Of a DNA stretch of 64,000 nucleotides, positions 27,553 through 36,657 are shown one piece after another. Under the pieces are notes generated by a model. The model made no database searches and had not been told where the DNA came from. It worked only from the letters and a program-made list of their open reading frames with translations. The DNA comes from Acidobacteriota bacterium. GTDB lineage: Bacteria; Acidobacteriota; Thermoanaerobaculia; UBA5066. The stretch is taken from assembly GCA_016716715.1 (NCBI GenBank), contig JADJVE010000009.1:124001-188000 (forward strand). Reading direction: 5' to 3'. How positions within the stretch are numbered: position 1 is the first letter of the stretch; every line of letters begins with the position of its first letter. The position numbers were made by a program, and so were the translations under genes.

Positions 27553-28395
27553 TCACTTGAGGCCCAGCGGGAGCAGGAGGAATAGCTTCGTCAGGAAGAA
27601 ATCCGACATGAGGACGACGATCGCCGCGATCACGACGGCGACGGTCGTCGCGCGCCCGACGCCGTCGGCGCCGCCCGTCGCGTTCAGGCCGTTGTAGCAG
27701 CCGATGATCCCGATCTCGAAGCCGAAGAACGGCGTCTTGAACAGGCCATGAAGGATGTCGTTCACGTGAACGGACTGCGAGACCGTGGAAAGGTAGAACG
27801 AGGCGCCGATCCTCAGGTCGACGACGGCGATGAAGAGGCCCCCGACCATCCCGATGAAGTCCGCGAGGAGGGTCAGGACGGGCAGCATGAGGGTCACGGC
27901 GAGGACGCGCGGCAGGACGAGCTTGCGCGCCGGGGAGGCCCCGAGGGCCCGCAGGGCGTCCACCTGCTCCGTGACGGCCATCGTCCCGAGCTCGGCGGTG
28001 ATCCCGGCGCCCACGCGCGCCGCAACCATGAGCGCCGTGAGCGAGGGACCGAGCTCGCGCGTGATCGAGAGGACGACGACGCGGCCCACGAAGAGCTTCC
28101 CGCCGAACTGCGAGAGCGCGGAGGCCGTCTGAAGCGCGAGCACCATGCCCGTGAAGAGCGCCGTGAGGTTCGTGATCGAGATGGACTGCACGCCGAGCGC
28201 GTCCATCTGGCGGAGGATCTCGGACGTCTCCCACTTCTCGCGCGAGGCGCGCACGAGGTCGCGGACGAGCCAGGCGACGCCTCCGAGGTGGAAGGACACG
28301 TTCCCGAACCAGCGCTTCAGCCGCGCCATCTTCCAGAGCGGCTCCTTGAGGACCGCGATGTACTGCGTCGTCGAGTCGTACTGGGACGGGGGCAC
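27553..28395 (-). CDS. mlaE: MlaE-type ABC permease
   Basis: 280 residues with five or six membrane helices. Family hallmarks: ITRELGPSLTALMVAARVGAGITAELGTM and EQVDALRALG, then PRVLAVTLMLPVLT. First gene of mlaE-mlaF-mlaD-epimerase. The GTG start has TAGAAT exactly 6 bases upstream, indicating a leaderless message. Confidence 0.93.
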   Translation of the reverse strand: MPPSQYDSTTQYIAVLKEPLWKMARLKRWFGNVSFHLGGVAWLVRDLVRASREKWETSEILRQMDALGVQSISITNLTALFTGMVLALQTASALSQFGGKLFVGRVVVLSITRELGPSLTALMVAARVGAGITAELGTMAVTEQVDALRALGASPARKLVLPRVLAVTLMLPVLTLLADFIGMVGGLFIAVVDLRIGASFYLSTVSQSVHVNDILHGLFKTPFFGFEIGIIGCYNGLNATGGADGVGRATTVAVVIAAIVVLMSDFFLTKLFLLLPLGLK

Positions 28396-28401
28396 GGGAG
28401 G

Positions 28402-28407
28402 ATTCTA
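28402..28407 (-). promoter_or_regulatory. candidate -10 element for mlaE, leaderless type (TAGAAT)
   Basis: TAGAAT on the minus strand, 6 bases before the GTG of mlaE. The 6-base gap is CCTCCC and leaves no room for a ribosome site. Confidence 0.5.
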
Positions 28408-28460
28408 CGGGGCGGGCCACGGGAAAACGCCTGGTGACCCGGCTCACGGCGGGAGGCGCA

Positions 28461-28477
28461 GGCTGGCGCAGCCAGCC
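28461..28477. other. perfect hairpin in the mlaE/28630 intergenic gap
   Basis: GGCTGGC-GCA-GCCAGCC, a 7-bp stem with 3-base loop in the 234-base divergent gap 28396-28629. There is no T-run on either side, so it is not a clear intrinsic terminator. The rest of the gap holds only the mlaE promoter and the ribosome site of the next gene. Confidence 0.4.
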
Positions 28478-28629
28478 GGTTCGCGGGCGAATGGCGCGCC
28501 CGGACCGCATTTCGCCGCTCCGAGGCGACCCGTGGCCCTTGAACTCGGGGCCCCGGAGCCTCACGTTGTCCCCGTCCGATCACCGAACGACCGTCACGCC
28601 CTCCGGGGCACGAACCGAAAGGAGAATTC

Positions 28630-29535
28630 ATGCGTCACACAACCTCCCTTCTCGCCCTCGCGGCGCTCGCCGCGGCGGCCGTCCCCGCCGCCGCCCAGCC
28701 CAATGTCGCCGCCGCGGCTCCTGCCGCCCGCGTCATCGGCGCCAAGCTGGAGGCCCAGCCGCGCGCCTACAAGGGCCCCTGCCCGGTCACGATCAAGTTC
28801 GTCGGCTCGATCGAGACGGCCGGCCCCTCCGCCGTGAAGTACGTCTTCGACCGCAACGACGGCGGCATCGACACCGTCGACCGCCATTTCACGGCGGTTG
28901 CGCCGTTCCACCAGCCCGTCGAGACGACGTGGACGCTCGGCGCGCCCGGCATGCACTACGCCGGGTGGGAGCAGATCCGGATCGTGCTGCCGACCGCGAG
29001 CGCGGGCTTCAAGTCGAACAAGGCCGACTTCGAGATCACGTGCGACGGCAGCCCGACCACGCAGCCGGGCGGCGGCGAGAAGAAGCCCGACCTCATCGTC
29101 GCCGAGTTCGGCATGAAGAAGTGGGGAGCCTGCAAGGCGGGCAGCGCCGTCTACACCTTCCAGGTCACGGTCAAGAACGTCGGCACCGCGCCGTCGCCGT
29201 CGTCGGCTTCCCTCGGCAACAAGGCCCTCGTCCAGGCGATGGCCTCGGATTACCCGGGGTGGGGCAACGGCGTCTTCCTGAACGCGCTGGCGCCCGGCGC
29301 AAGCCAGACCGTGGACATCCCCGTCTACTACCTCCAGGCCGATCCCGGCTTCATGGTCACGCACGCCCCGCACCCGTTCAACGCGATCGCGGACCCGCTC
29401 GGCCTCGTGAACGAGGGCGCCGCGGGCGAGGCGAACAACACGAAGGGGCCGATCAACATGGGCGCGCCGGAGGGTTGCCCGAAGCCTCCGCAGCCGACGA
29501 GGCCCGCGCAGCCGGGTGCCGCCCAGCCGAAGTAG
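28630..29535 (+). CDS. secreted CARDB-like protein
   Basis: 301 residues. Strong GAAAGGAGAATTC ribosome site before the ATG. Signal peptide SLLALAALAAAAVPAAAQ. Two beta-sandwich modules: residues about 35-140 (a Cys pair CPVTIKFVGS ... FEITCDGS) and a CARDB-like module 155-270 (KPDLIVAEFGMKKWGACKAG, FQVTVKNVGTAPS, LAPGASQTVDIPVYY). A Pro/Gln-rich tail (PTRPAQPGAAQPK) ends the chain. The second module resembles those of the secreted proteins at 16.6-18.6 kb. Function unknown. Confidence 0.8.
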   Translation: MRHTTSLLALAALAAAAVPAAAQPNVAAAAPAARVIGAKLEAQPRAYKGPCPVTIKFVGSIETAGPSAVKYVFDRNDGGIDTVDRHFTAVAPFHQPVETTWTLGAPGMHYAGWEQIRIVLPTASAGFKSNKADFEITCDGSPTTQPGGGEKKPDLIVAEFGMKKWGACKAGSAVYTFQVTVKNVGTAPSPSSASLGNKALVQAMASDYPGWGNGVFLNALAPGASQTVDIPVYYLQADPGFMVTHAPHPFNAIADPLGLVNEGAAGEANNTKGPINMGAPEGCPKPPQPTRPAQPGAAQPK

Positions 29536-29570
29536 CGTCCGCCCTTCCCGCGTCCGGCCCGCCGGGTCGC

Positions 29571-29576
29571 TAGACT
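29571..29576 (+). promoter_or_regulatory. candidate -10 element, leaderless type (TAGACT)
   Basis: TAGACT with 6 bases to the GTG at 29583. It lies between the arms of a CCGCCG ... CGGCGG inverted repeat (about 29559-29582). Confidence 0.4.
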
Positions 29577-29582
29577 CGGCGG

Positions 29583-30302
29583 GTGCCGCGGAGCCTGCGT
29601 GACGTCCTCGTGACGACTTGGGGGTGGACGAACATCGCCGTCTCGACGGCGCTCTTCGGCACGCTCGCGATCCTCACGTCCTGGGTGCCGCCGCGCGGAC
29701 GGCTCTACCTCTTCTGGGCCCGCAACTGGGCGAAGAGCCTGCTCTGGCTCAACGGGATCCCGGCACGGATCGAGATCTCGCACGAGGCCGCAGCCCTCCC
29801 GCAGGCGATCTACATGTCGAACCACGAATCCGGGATCGACATCCTGCTGCTCCTCCTCGCGATCCGGCAGGACGTGCGCTTTCTCGCCAAGCGCGAGCTC
29901 TTCTTCGTGCCGTTCATGGGCTGGTCCATGTGGCTCGCGGGCTTCGTCCCCGTGGACCGCCGGCGGACGGACAAGGCCAGGGATGTCCTGTCCGGTCTCG
30001 ACCGCCGCCTCGCCTCGGGCATCTCGATCCTGGTGTTCCCGGAGGGCACGCGCTCGCGCGACGGGAAGCTCGGCGCCTTCAAGAAATCCGGGTTCCTGAC
30101 GGCGCTGAAGTCGGGCCTTCCGATCGTCCCGGTGTCCGTCTCGGGCGCCCGCGCCGTCCTCGGCGCCCAGGGCATTGTGATCCGCCGCGGCCCCGTCGTC
30201 GCGCGCGTCGGCCGCCCCATCCCGACCGCGGGGCTCGGCGTTCACGACCGGGCGGCGCTCATGGCGCGCGTGCGGCGCGAGATCCTGTCGCTGCGCGGCT
30301 GA
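29583..30302 (+). CDS. 1-acyl-sn-glycerol-3-phosphate acyltransferase-like (PlsC family)
   Basis: 239 residues. Motif I NHESGID (the NHx4D catalytic pair), motif II region VPFMGWSMWLAGFVPVDR, motif III FPEGTRSRDG, motif IV IVPVSVSG are all present. An N-terminal hydrophobic stretch (IAVSTALFGTLAILTSWV) suggests inner-membrane association. It would acylate lysophosphatidate in phospholipid synthesis; other lysophospholipid substrates are possible. GTG start set by the promoter 6 bases upstream. Confidence 0.9.
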   Translation: MPRSLRDVLVTTWGWTNIAVSTALFGTLAILTSWVPPRGRLYLFWARNWAKSLLWLNGIPARIEISHEAAALPQAIYMSNHESGIDILLLLLAIRQDVRFLAKRELFFVPFMGWSMWLAGFVPVDRRRTDKARDVLSGLDRRLASGISILVFPEGTRSRDGKLGAFKKSGFLTALKSGLPIVPVSVSGARAVLGAQGIVIRRGPVVARVGRPIPTAGLGVHDRAALMARVRREILSLRG

Positions 30303-30364
30303 GCCCCGACGAGCGGATCGAATCGGCTGATTCCTTTGCATCAGGCCGCGGGGTGGGCCAAGCC

Positions 30365-30384
30365 TCAGCTTGTAGCTGAAGGAG
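30365..30384 (+). promoter_or_regulatory. small hairpin next to the ribosome site of the DASS gene
   Basis: TCAGCT-TGT-AGCTGA forms a 6-bp stem directly followed by the AGGAG at 30380-30384, 8 bases before the ATG at 30393. It could tune translation; no experimental inference possible. Confidence 0.3.
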
Positions 30385-30392
30385 TCTTGCCG

Positions 30393-31871
30393 ATGAAGTC
30401 TCAAGCACACGCCTCGCACGGCCCGCTGGACTTCCTGCACTTCGACGTCCACGCGCACCCCGATCTCTGGAAAGGCCTGCTCGCGGTGCTCGTGGGCGGC
30501 GTCGTCGCCATCCTGCCCGTGCCGGACGGCCTGAAGCCCACGGCCTGGTATTTCTTCGCCCTGTTCTGCGCCGTCGTCGTGGGGCTCGTCCTCGAGCCGA
30601 TCCCCGCCGCCGCCGTCGGCGTCACGGGAGTCGCCATGGCGGCGGTTCTCGGCCTCGTGGAGCCGAAGCCGGCCGACGCGATCAAGTGGGCCCTCTCCGG
30701 GTTCTCGAACACGACCGTGTGGCTCATCTTCGGCGCGTTCATGTTCGCTCTCGGCTACGAGAAGTCCGGCCTCGGCCGGCGGCTCGCCCTCGGCCTCGTG
30801 AGGAAAATGGGCGGAAACTCGCTCGGCCTCGGGTACGCCGTCATGCTCTCGGACGTCGTCCTCGCGCCGTTCACGCCGTCGAACACGGCGAGGAGCGGCG
30901 GGACGATCTTCCCGGTCATCCGCAACATCCCGGGCCTCTACGGGTCCGAGCCGGGGCCGACGTCGCGGCGCCTCGGCGGGCCGCTCATGTGGACGGCCCT
31001 CGCGACGACCTGCGTGACCTCGACGCTGTTCCTGACGGGCCTCGCGCCGAACCTCCTCGCGCTCGAGATCGTCAAGAAGACGGCGAAGGTCGACATCTCG
31101 TGGGCGGCGTGGCTCGTCGGGGTCCTGCCCGTCGGCGTCCTCCTTCTCGCGGTCCTTCCGCTTCTCGTCGGCCTGTTCTACGCGCCCGAGATCCGGAAGA
31201 GCCTCGACGTCCCGGCCTGGGCCGGCAAGGAGCTTCAGGGGATGGGGACGGTCTCGAGGAACGAGATCGTGATGGCGTTCCTCGCGCTGGGCGCCCTCGC
31301 GCTCTGGATCTTCGGCGGGAAGTTCATCGATCCGACGGCCGTGGCCTTCGCGGCGATCGCCCTCATGGTGATCCTCGGGGTCGTCGCCTGGGACGACGTC
31401 CTCGCGAACAAGTCCGCGTGGAACGTCCTCGTGTGGTTCGCGACGCTCGTCGCGCTCGCGGACGGCCTGAACCGCGTGGGCTTCGTGACCTGGTTCGCGA
31501 AGAAGGCCGCGGCCCCGCTCGCCGGATACGCGCCGCTGACGGTCACGATCCTCCTCGCGGTCCTCTTCTTCGTGACGCACTACATGTTCGCGAGCATCAC
31601 CGCTCACGTGACCGCGATGCTCCCCGTCATGCTCGCCGTGGGCGCCGCGGTGCCCGGCCTCGACGTGCGGCTGTTCGCGATGCTGCTCTGCTACACGCTC
31701 GGGATCATGGGGATCCTGACCCCGTACGCCACGGGCCCGTCGCCCGTCTATTTCGGGAGTGGCTACGTCCCGCGAAAGGACTTCTGGCGGCTCGGGGCGA
31801 TCTTCGGCTTCATTTACCTCGCCGTCCTTCTCGCGATCGGCGTCCCGTGGATGCTCTGGATGAAGCCCTGA
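30393..31871 (+). CDS. DASS-family anion (dicarboxylate/tricarboxylate) transporter
   Basis: 492 residues, about 12 membrane segments. The first SNT motif is in PSNTARSGGTIFP (about residue 168), the second site region has TPYATGPSPVYFGSGY (about 450), and TGLAPNLLA is typical of the CitT/TtdT/SODiT1 branch. It imports or exchanges C4-dicarboxylates, 2-oxoglutarate or citrate across the inner membrane; the exact substrate is not readable. ATG 30393 chosen for the GAAGGAG site; a longer frame upstream has none. Confidence 0.9.
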   Translation: MKSQAHASHGPLDFLHFDVHAHPDLWKGLLAVLVGGVVAILPVPDGLKPTAWYFFALFCAVVVGLVLEPIPAAAVGVTGVAMAAVLGLVEPKPADAIKWALSGFSNTTVWLIFGAFMFALGYEKSGLGRRLALGLVRKMGGNSLGLGYAVMLSDVVLAPFTPSNTARSGGTIFPVIRNIPGLYGSEPGPTSRRLGGPLMWTALATTCVTSTLFLTGLAPNLLALEIVKKTAKVDISWAAWLVGVLPVGVLLLAVLPLLVGLFYAPEIRKSLDVPAWAGKELQGMGTVSRNEIVMAFLALGALALWIFGGKFIDPTAVAFAAIALMVILGVVAWDDVLANKSAWNVLVWFATLVALADGLNRVGFVTWFAKKAAAPLAGYAPLTVTILLAVLFFVTHYMFASITAHVTAMLPVMLAVGAAVPGLDVRLFAMLLCYTLGIMGILTPYATGPSPVYFGSGYVPRKDFWRLGAIFGFIYLAVLLAIGVPWMLWMKP

Positions 31872-31940
31872 GATTTCGGATTTCTTGGAAGGTTGAGAGG
31901 CGCCGGGGCGGGGGAACCCGTCCCGGCTTTATTGTGAGAT

Positions 31941-31957
31941 CCTCTCTCACCGAGAGG
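31941..31957 (+). promoter_or_regulatory. hairpin overlapping the ribosome site of mrp
   Basis: CCTCTC-TCACC-GAGAGG, 6-bp stem; the right arm is part of the GAGAGGGAA that would serve as ribosome site for the TTG at 31968. Could mask the site. Confidence 0.3.
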
Positions 31958-31967
31958 GAATCCAAAC

Positions 31968-33026
31968 TTGTCCACGACCACGCTCAACGAACAGTCCGTC
32001 CTCGACGCGCTCCGGAAGGTCAAGTACCCCGGATTTTCGCGCGACATCGTCTCCTTCGGCTTCGTCAAGGACCTCACGATCGGAGGCGGCAACGTCTCCT
32101 TCCGCCTCGCCCTCACGACCGACGCTCCCGCGGCGGCGGAGACGCTCAAGCGCGAGTGCGAAACCGTCCTGAAGTCCATCCCGGGCGTCACCGCGGTGAC
32201 GATCGCCGTGACGGCCGCCGCGCCCCAGCCGCCCGTCATCGCGGGCGCGATCGGACGCAAGGACATCCTCAAGGACACTCGCTTCGTCATTGCGATCGCC
32301 TCCGGCAAGGGCGGCGTCGGGAAATCCACGGTCTCGGCCAACCTCGCGATCGCGCTCAAGACGCTCGGCTACGAGGTCGGTCTCATGGACTCGGACATCT
32401 ACGGCCCGTCGCAGCAGATGATGATGGGCATCAACACGAAGCCGTTCGTGAACGAGGAGGAGAAGATCCTCCCGATCGAGCGCTTCGGCGTGCGCGTCAT
32501 GTCGATCGGCTTCCTGATGGACGTCGACACGCCCGTCATCTGGCGCGGGCCGATGATCTTCAAGGCCGTCGAGCAGTTCCTCGGCGACGTGGCCTGGGGC
32601 AAACAGGACTTCCTGCTCGTCGACCTGCCGCCCGGCACGGGCGACGCCCAGCTCACGCTCACGCAGAAGGTCGCGCTCTCGGGCGCGGTCATCGTGTCGA
32701 CCCCTCAGGACGTCGCGCTCATCGACGCGCGCAAGGGCCTCGCGATGTTCCAGAAGGTGAACGTCCCGGTCCTCGGGATCATCGAGAACATGAGCTACTA
32801 CGAGTGCCCGAAGTGCGGCAACCGCGACGAGATCTTCAAGCACGGCGGCGGCAGGAAGACGGCCGAGCTGCTCGGGGTCCCGTTTCTCGGCGAGGTCCCG
32901 ATCGACCCGCGCGTCGCGATCCAGGGCGACGCGGGCACGCCGATCATGGCGTCCGACCCGGAGTCGACGGTGTCGAAAGCGTTCCTGCGCCTCGCCGAGC
33001 AGGTGGCCAAGGCGGTCGGCGCCTGA
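31968..33026 (+). CDS. mrp: Mrp/NBP35-family P-loop ATPase, iron-sulfur carrier
   Basis: 352 residues from a TTG start preceded by GAGAGGGAA. N-terminal DUF59/MIP18-like domain (residues 1-85: VLDALRKVKYPGFSRDIV), deviant Walker A SGKGGVGKST, GLMDSDIYGPSQ, LLVDLPPGTGDAQLT, and the CPKC pair in ENMSYYECPKCG that binds a 4Fe-4S cluster in dimers. It delivers Fe-S clusters to apoproteins. Usual length. The following genes are convergent. Confidence 0.93.
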   Translation: MSTTTLNEQSVLDALRKVKYPGFSRDIVSFGFVKDLTIGGGNVSFRLALTTDAPAAAETLKRECETVLKSIPGVTAVTIAVTAAAPQPPVIAGAIGRKDILKDTRFVIAIASGKGGVGKSTVSANLAIALKTLGYEVGLMDSDIYGPSQQMMMGINTKPFVNEEEKILPIERFGVRVMSIGFLMDVDTPVIWRGPMIFKAVEQFLGDVAWGKQDFLLVDLPPGTGDAQLTLTQKVALSGAVIVSTPQDVALIDARKGLAMFQKVNVPVLGIIENMSYYECPKCGNRDEIFKHGGGRKTAELLGVPFLGEVPIDPRVAIQGDAGTPIMASDPESTVSKAFLRLAEQVAKAVGA

Positions 33027-33029
33027 CGG

Positions 33030-33515
33030 CTACTTCGGCGGAGCGATCGTTCCCTGCGTGCAGCCCTTGACGCTTGCCGGGTCGAGGTTCAGGAACGCCG
33101 GCAGCTGCCCCTTGGACCTGTTCGTCGCCGATGAGGAGTCGTCGGGGCACAGCCTTTCGCTCCCGCTCGGTGCGACGAGACTGAGTACGCAGGACCAGGC
33201 CCTTGCGTTCGCTGGCTCGTGCTCGGGCCGGTTCGCGTTGAACTTGACGCTGACGCTGCCGCTGAAGCCGCCCTGCGCGATGGCAAAGGTCGTGCTGCCA
33301 CTGCCGATCGAGGCGTTGGCCGTTTCCCTGTTCGTGGCCGCCCCAGTGCCACCGATTCCCCGGACGACGCAGCTCACGCGGCCCTGCGTGAACGCGGGGT
33401 CCAGCTTCGCGAGCTGAACCGGCACCTCGAACTCGAAGTCCTCGGCGGGCGCGGGGAGCGCGGCGACGAGCAAACCGGAGAGAGCGAGCCACACGAGGGA
33501 GCGGGTCTGCCTCAT
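33030..33515 (-). CDS. small secreted protein of unknown function
   Basis: 161 residues, signal peptide LVWLALSGLLVAALPAPA. Mature part is beta-rich with four Cys (SCVVRG, SCVLSL, RLCPD, GCTQG), probably two disulfides. ATG start overlaps the stop of the upstream small gene. No family recognised. Confidence 0.72.
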   Translation of the reverse strand: MRQTRSLVWLALSGLLVAALPAPAEDFEFEVPVQLAKLDPAFTQGRVSCVVRGIGGTGAATNRETANASIGSGSTTFAIAQGGFSGSVSVKFNANRPEHEPANARAWSCVLSLVAPSGSERLCPDDSSSATNRSKGQLPAFLNLDPASVKGCTQGTIAPPK

Positions 33516-33829
33516 TTCGTTCCTCCGGTTCCCAGGCCCTTCGCGCCGAGGGCGTCCGTCCTGATGTGGAGAGGCCTGAACGGCACGGGGACGGTTCCGA
33601 GTCCCTGGGCTTTAAGGGTTTCAGTTCTGACGCTGAGCGGCTTGAAGGGCGCGGCGGCGGCGCCGAGGCCGGTGGCCGCGAGCCTCTCCGTTCGGACGCG
33701 AAACGGCTTAAACACGGGCGCGGGCGTCGGCGTGGGCGTCGGCGCTGCGAAGGCGCCGGCCGGCAGGACCAGCAGGGCGGCCGTCCACGCCGCCACGATC
33801 GCGATACACCCGAAACGCGAGGACTTCAT
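33512..33829 (-). CDS. small secreted protein with three 22-residue repeats
   Basis: 105 residues. Signal peptide (IAIVAAWTAALLVLPAGAFA), a TPTPTPTPAPV spacer, then three repeats of 22 residues with consensus F-[KR]-P-[FL]-x-[VI]-R-T-[ED]-x-L-x-A-x-G-L-G. The repeats fill the mature protein. Overlaps and precedes the gene ending at 33030. Function unknown; no known repeat family recognised. Confidence 0.72.
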   Translation of the reverse strand: MKSSRFGCIAIVAAWTAALLVLPAGAFAAPTPTPTPAPVFKPFRVRTERLAATGLGAAAAPFKPLSVRTETLKAQGLGTVPVPFRPLHIRTDALGAKGLGTGGTK

Positions 33830-33860
33830 CGGCTTGGGGCGTTAAGCGTATCACCGTTGC

Positions 33861-33866
33861 TAAGAT
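33861..33866 (+). promoter_or_regulatory. candidate -10 element (TAAGAT)
   Basis: TAAGATC, 22 bases before the ATG at 33889. The short leader contains GGAGG (33880-33884). Confidence 0.4.
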
Positions 33867-33888
33867 CCCGTCTCAGTACGGAGGACTC

Positions 33889-34647
33889 ATGGACGGCAAC
33901 AACCTGCTCGAATCCCTGTTCCGCTGGGCCCACGTCGTCGCGGGCATCCTGTGGATCGGCCATCTCTGGTTCTTCAACTTCGTGAACTCGAACTTCGTCC
34001 CGACGATGGATGGCGACACGAAGAAGAAGGTCGTGCCCGAACTCATGCCCCGCGCCCTCTGGGCGTTCCGCTGGGGTGCGGCGTGGACGTGGATCACGGG
34101 CCTCGTGCTCCTCGGTCTCGTCTACTACAACACCGGGCTGCTGTTCAAAGACCCGGCGGTGAAGACGTGGGGCACCGGCGGCATCGCCGTCCTCGTCGCG
34201 CTCCTCTTCTTCGCCGTCTACGACCCGCTCGCGAAAGCGATCGCGAAGACCGAGATCCACTTCTGGCTCGGCCTCGCCGTGGCGACGGCGGCGGTCTTCT
34301 TCTTCTCGCGCTTCGGCGGCTTCGGCTTCCGCGGCACCGCGATCCACCTCGGCACGATGTTCGGGACGATCATGGCGGCGAACGTCTGGATGCGGATCTG
34401 GCCCGCGCAGCGGAAGATCATCACGGCGACGAAGGCCGGCGAGAAGCCGGACCCGGCCGTCGCCGCGATGGCGGGCCTCCGCAGCAAGCACAACACGTAC
34501 ATGTCCGTGCCGCTCGTCTTCACGATGCTCGCGCAGCACGCGACGTGGGCCGCGAGCTACGAGTGGGCGCTTCCGGTCGTCGTCCTCGTGGGCTGGGGCT
34601 TCACGTACTGGATGTACAAGAAGGCCGCGACCGTCAAGGGGTTCTGA
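33889..34647 (+). CDS. PuuD/urate-oxidase N-terminal-like membrane protein
   Basis: 252 residues with six or seven hydrophobic segments. The first (RWAHVVAGILWIGHLWFFNFVNS) and the arrangement of His residues (WAHVV, WIGHLWFF, IHFWLG, AIHLGTMFG, QHATWA) match the urate oxidase N-terminal (PuuD) membrane family. The C-terminal cytochrome c part found in true PuuD is absent (no CXXCH). Role probably as a heme-binding membrane subunit, but unproven. A GGAGG ribosome site lies 4 bases before the ATG. Confidence 0.8.
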   Translation: MDGNNLLESLFRWAHVVAGILWIGHLWFFNFVNSNFVPTMDGDTKKKVVPELMPRALWAFRWGAAWTWITGLVLLGLVYYNTGLLFKDPAVKTWGTGGIAVLVALLFFAVYDPLAKAIAKTEIHFWLGLAVATAAVFFFSRFGGFGFRGTAIHLGTMFGTIMAANVWMRIWPAQRKIITATKAGEKPDPAVAAMAGLRSKHNTYMSVPLVFTMLAQHATWAASYEWALPVVVLVGWGFTYWMYKKAATVKGF

Positions 34648-34702
34648 GCGGCGGAGGAGGTAGGATCGCCTCCGGGCCGTCTTGAACGGCTCGGAGGCGT
34701 CC

Positions 34703-36639
34703 ATGATCCCGTCAGGCCGGTCTCTGCGCGTCGGATTCGCCGTCGTCGCCCTCTCGGGCGCATTCGGGCCGCCTTCCCTGGCGGCGACGAACAAGCCGCC
34801 CCTCCACGCGAAGAAGTGGCTCGCGATCACCGGCAAGCCTCTCGCCGCGACCGCGGGGGCGATGATCTTCCAGAAGGGCGGGAACGCGGTCGACGCGGCT
34901 GCCGCGATGATCGCCGCGACCTCGACGATGTGGGACACGCTGTCCTGGGGCGGCGAGACGCAGGCGCTGATCTACAACCCGAAGACCGGGAAGGTGATCG
35001 GGATCAACGCGCTCGGGGTCGCGCCGACCGGGGCGACGCCCGAGTTCTTCCGGTCGAAGGGGATGGCGTACCCGCCCGAGTACGGTCCGCTCGCCGCCGT
35101 CACGCCCGGGACGCCCGGCGGGATCATGGTGATGCTGGCCGAGTTCGGGACGCTCTCGCTGGCCGACGTCCTCGCGCCCGCGATCGACATGGCGGACGGC
35201 TATCCCGTCGAGCAGCAGCACGTCTCGACCGCGCTCCGGCAGCGGGACTGGCTCCTGAAGTGGCCCGAGTCGAAGCGCGTGCTCCTGCCGCGCCCCGGCG
35301 ACCAGCCGCCCCAGGCCGGCGAGATCTTCCGGCAGCCGGATCTCGCCGCGACGCTGCGCAAGCTCGTCGAGGCGGAGAAGCAGGCGCTCGCGGCGGGGAA
35401 GAGCCGGAAGGACGCGATCCTTGCGGCGTACGACCGCTTCTACAGGGGCGACGTCGCGAGGGAGTTCGTGCGCGGCTCGCAGGAAGTCGGCGGCCTTCAC
35501 ACGCTCGAGGACCTCGCGGGCTGGAAGGTCCGCATCGAGGAGCCGGTGAAGACGACGTACAAGGGCATCGACGTCTACAAGCTCGACGTGTGGACGCAGG
35601 GCCCCGCGATGCTCCAGGCCCTGAACATCCTCGAAGGGGTGGACCTTAAGGGGATGGGCTACAACAGCGCGCGGTACATCCACGCGCTCTACCAGGCGAT
35701 GAACCTCGCCTTCGCGGACCGCGACTTCTACTACGGCGACCCGTACGTCCCGCCCGCCGAGCCGACGAAGGGGCTGCTGTCGAAGGACTACGCGAAGAAG
35801 CGCGCTTCGACGATCGACTGGACGAAGAACGATCCGAACGTGAAGCCCGGTGATCCCTATCCGTTCCAGGGTGAGAAGAACCCATATTCGGATTTCCTGG
35901 AAAGGTGGAAGACCCCCACGCCGAAGCCGCGCGGCCCGCAGGCACCAATCAGGACGCGCTGTCGGCCGCGCTGCGCCCGCCCCCGCTTACCTTCGAAGAA
36001 AAGCCCCTCTCTTCCTCTCCCTCTTCAGCAGACGTCTTCTCCTCCGATTCTTTCTTCGCAGGAACCACGTCCGTCGAAGCCGCGGATGCCGAGGGCTGGG
36101 TCGTCTCCGTCACGCCCTCGGGCGGCTGGCTCCCGGCGGTCATCGCGGGGAAGACCGGCATCGGGATGAGCCAGCGGATGCAGAGCTTCGTCCTCGACCC
36201 CGCGGACGGCCCTTACAACGTGCTCGCTCCGGGCAGGCACCCGCGCGTCACGCTGACGCCGACGCTCGCGCTGAAGGACGGCAAGCCGTACCTGTGCTTC
36301 TCGGTGCAGGGCGGGGACTCGCAGGACCAGAACCTCCTGCAGTTCTTCCTGAACGTCGTGGAGTTCGGGATGACGGTGCAGGAGGCGGCGGAGGCCGCGA
36401 ACGTCAACAGCTACCAGATGCGGAGCTCGTTCGGCGCGCACGAGTCGCGGCCGGGCGCGATGATGATTCCCGCGTCTCTACCCGCGTGGGTCCGCGCCGA
36501 GCTGACGAAGATGGGCTACAAGCTCGAGCCCGCCGCCAAGACGTCCGGACCCATCAACGCGATCTGGCTCGACCGCGCGCACGGCACGATGTGGGGCGGC
36601 TCGAGCGACCACGGCGAGGACCACGGGATCGGCTGGTAG
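34703..36639 (+). CDS. ggt: gamma-glutamyltransferase, interrupted by a frameshift
   Basis: Periplasmic autoprocessing Ntn-hydrolase that cleaves glutathione and gamma-glutamyl compounds. Large-subunit part from ATG 34703 (GGAGG 5 bases upstream): signal-like leader, then AITGKPLAATAGAMIFQKGGNAVDAAAAM, GVAPTGATPEFF, TPGTPGGIMVML. Small-subunit part in another frame: AGTTSVEAADAEGWVVS, whose Thr is the expected nucleophile, then VTPSGGWLPAV and TLTPTLALKDGKP, HESRPGA. The frames meet at about 35905-35947. Restoring one C in the run of five at 35913-35917 joins them (WKTPHAEAARP). The part just before the nucleophile is unusually Ser-rich (35990-36060). Probably sequencing error; a real knockout is possible. 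Confidence 0.85.
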
Positions 36640-36657
36640 GGACGACGAAGCGTCGAG

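Noticed and set aside
28461..28477. Intrinsic terminator
   Set aside because: Perfect stem but no following T-run on either strand and it lies upstream of both flanking genes.
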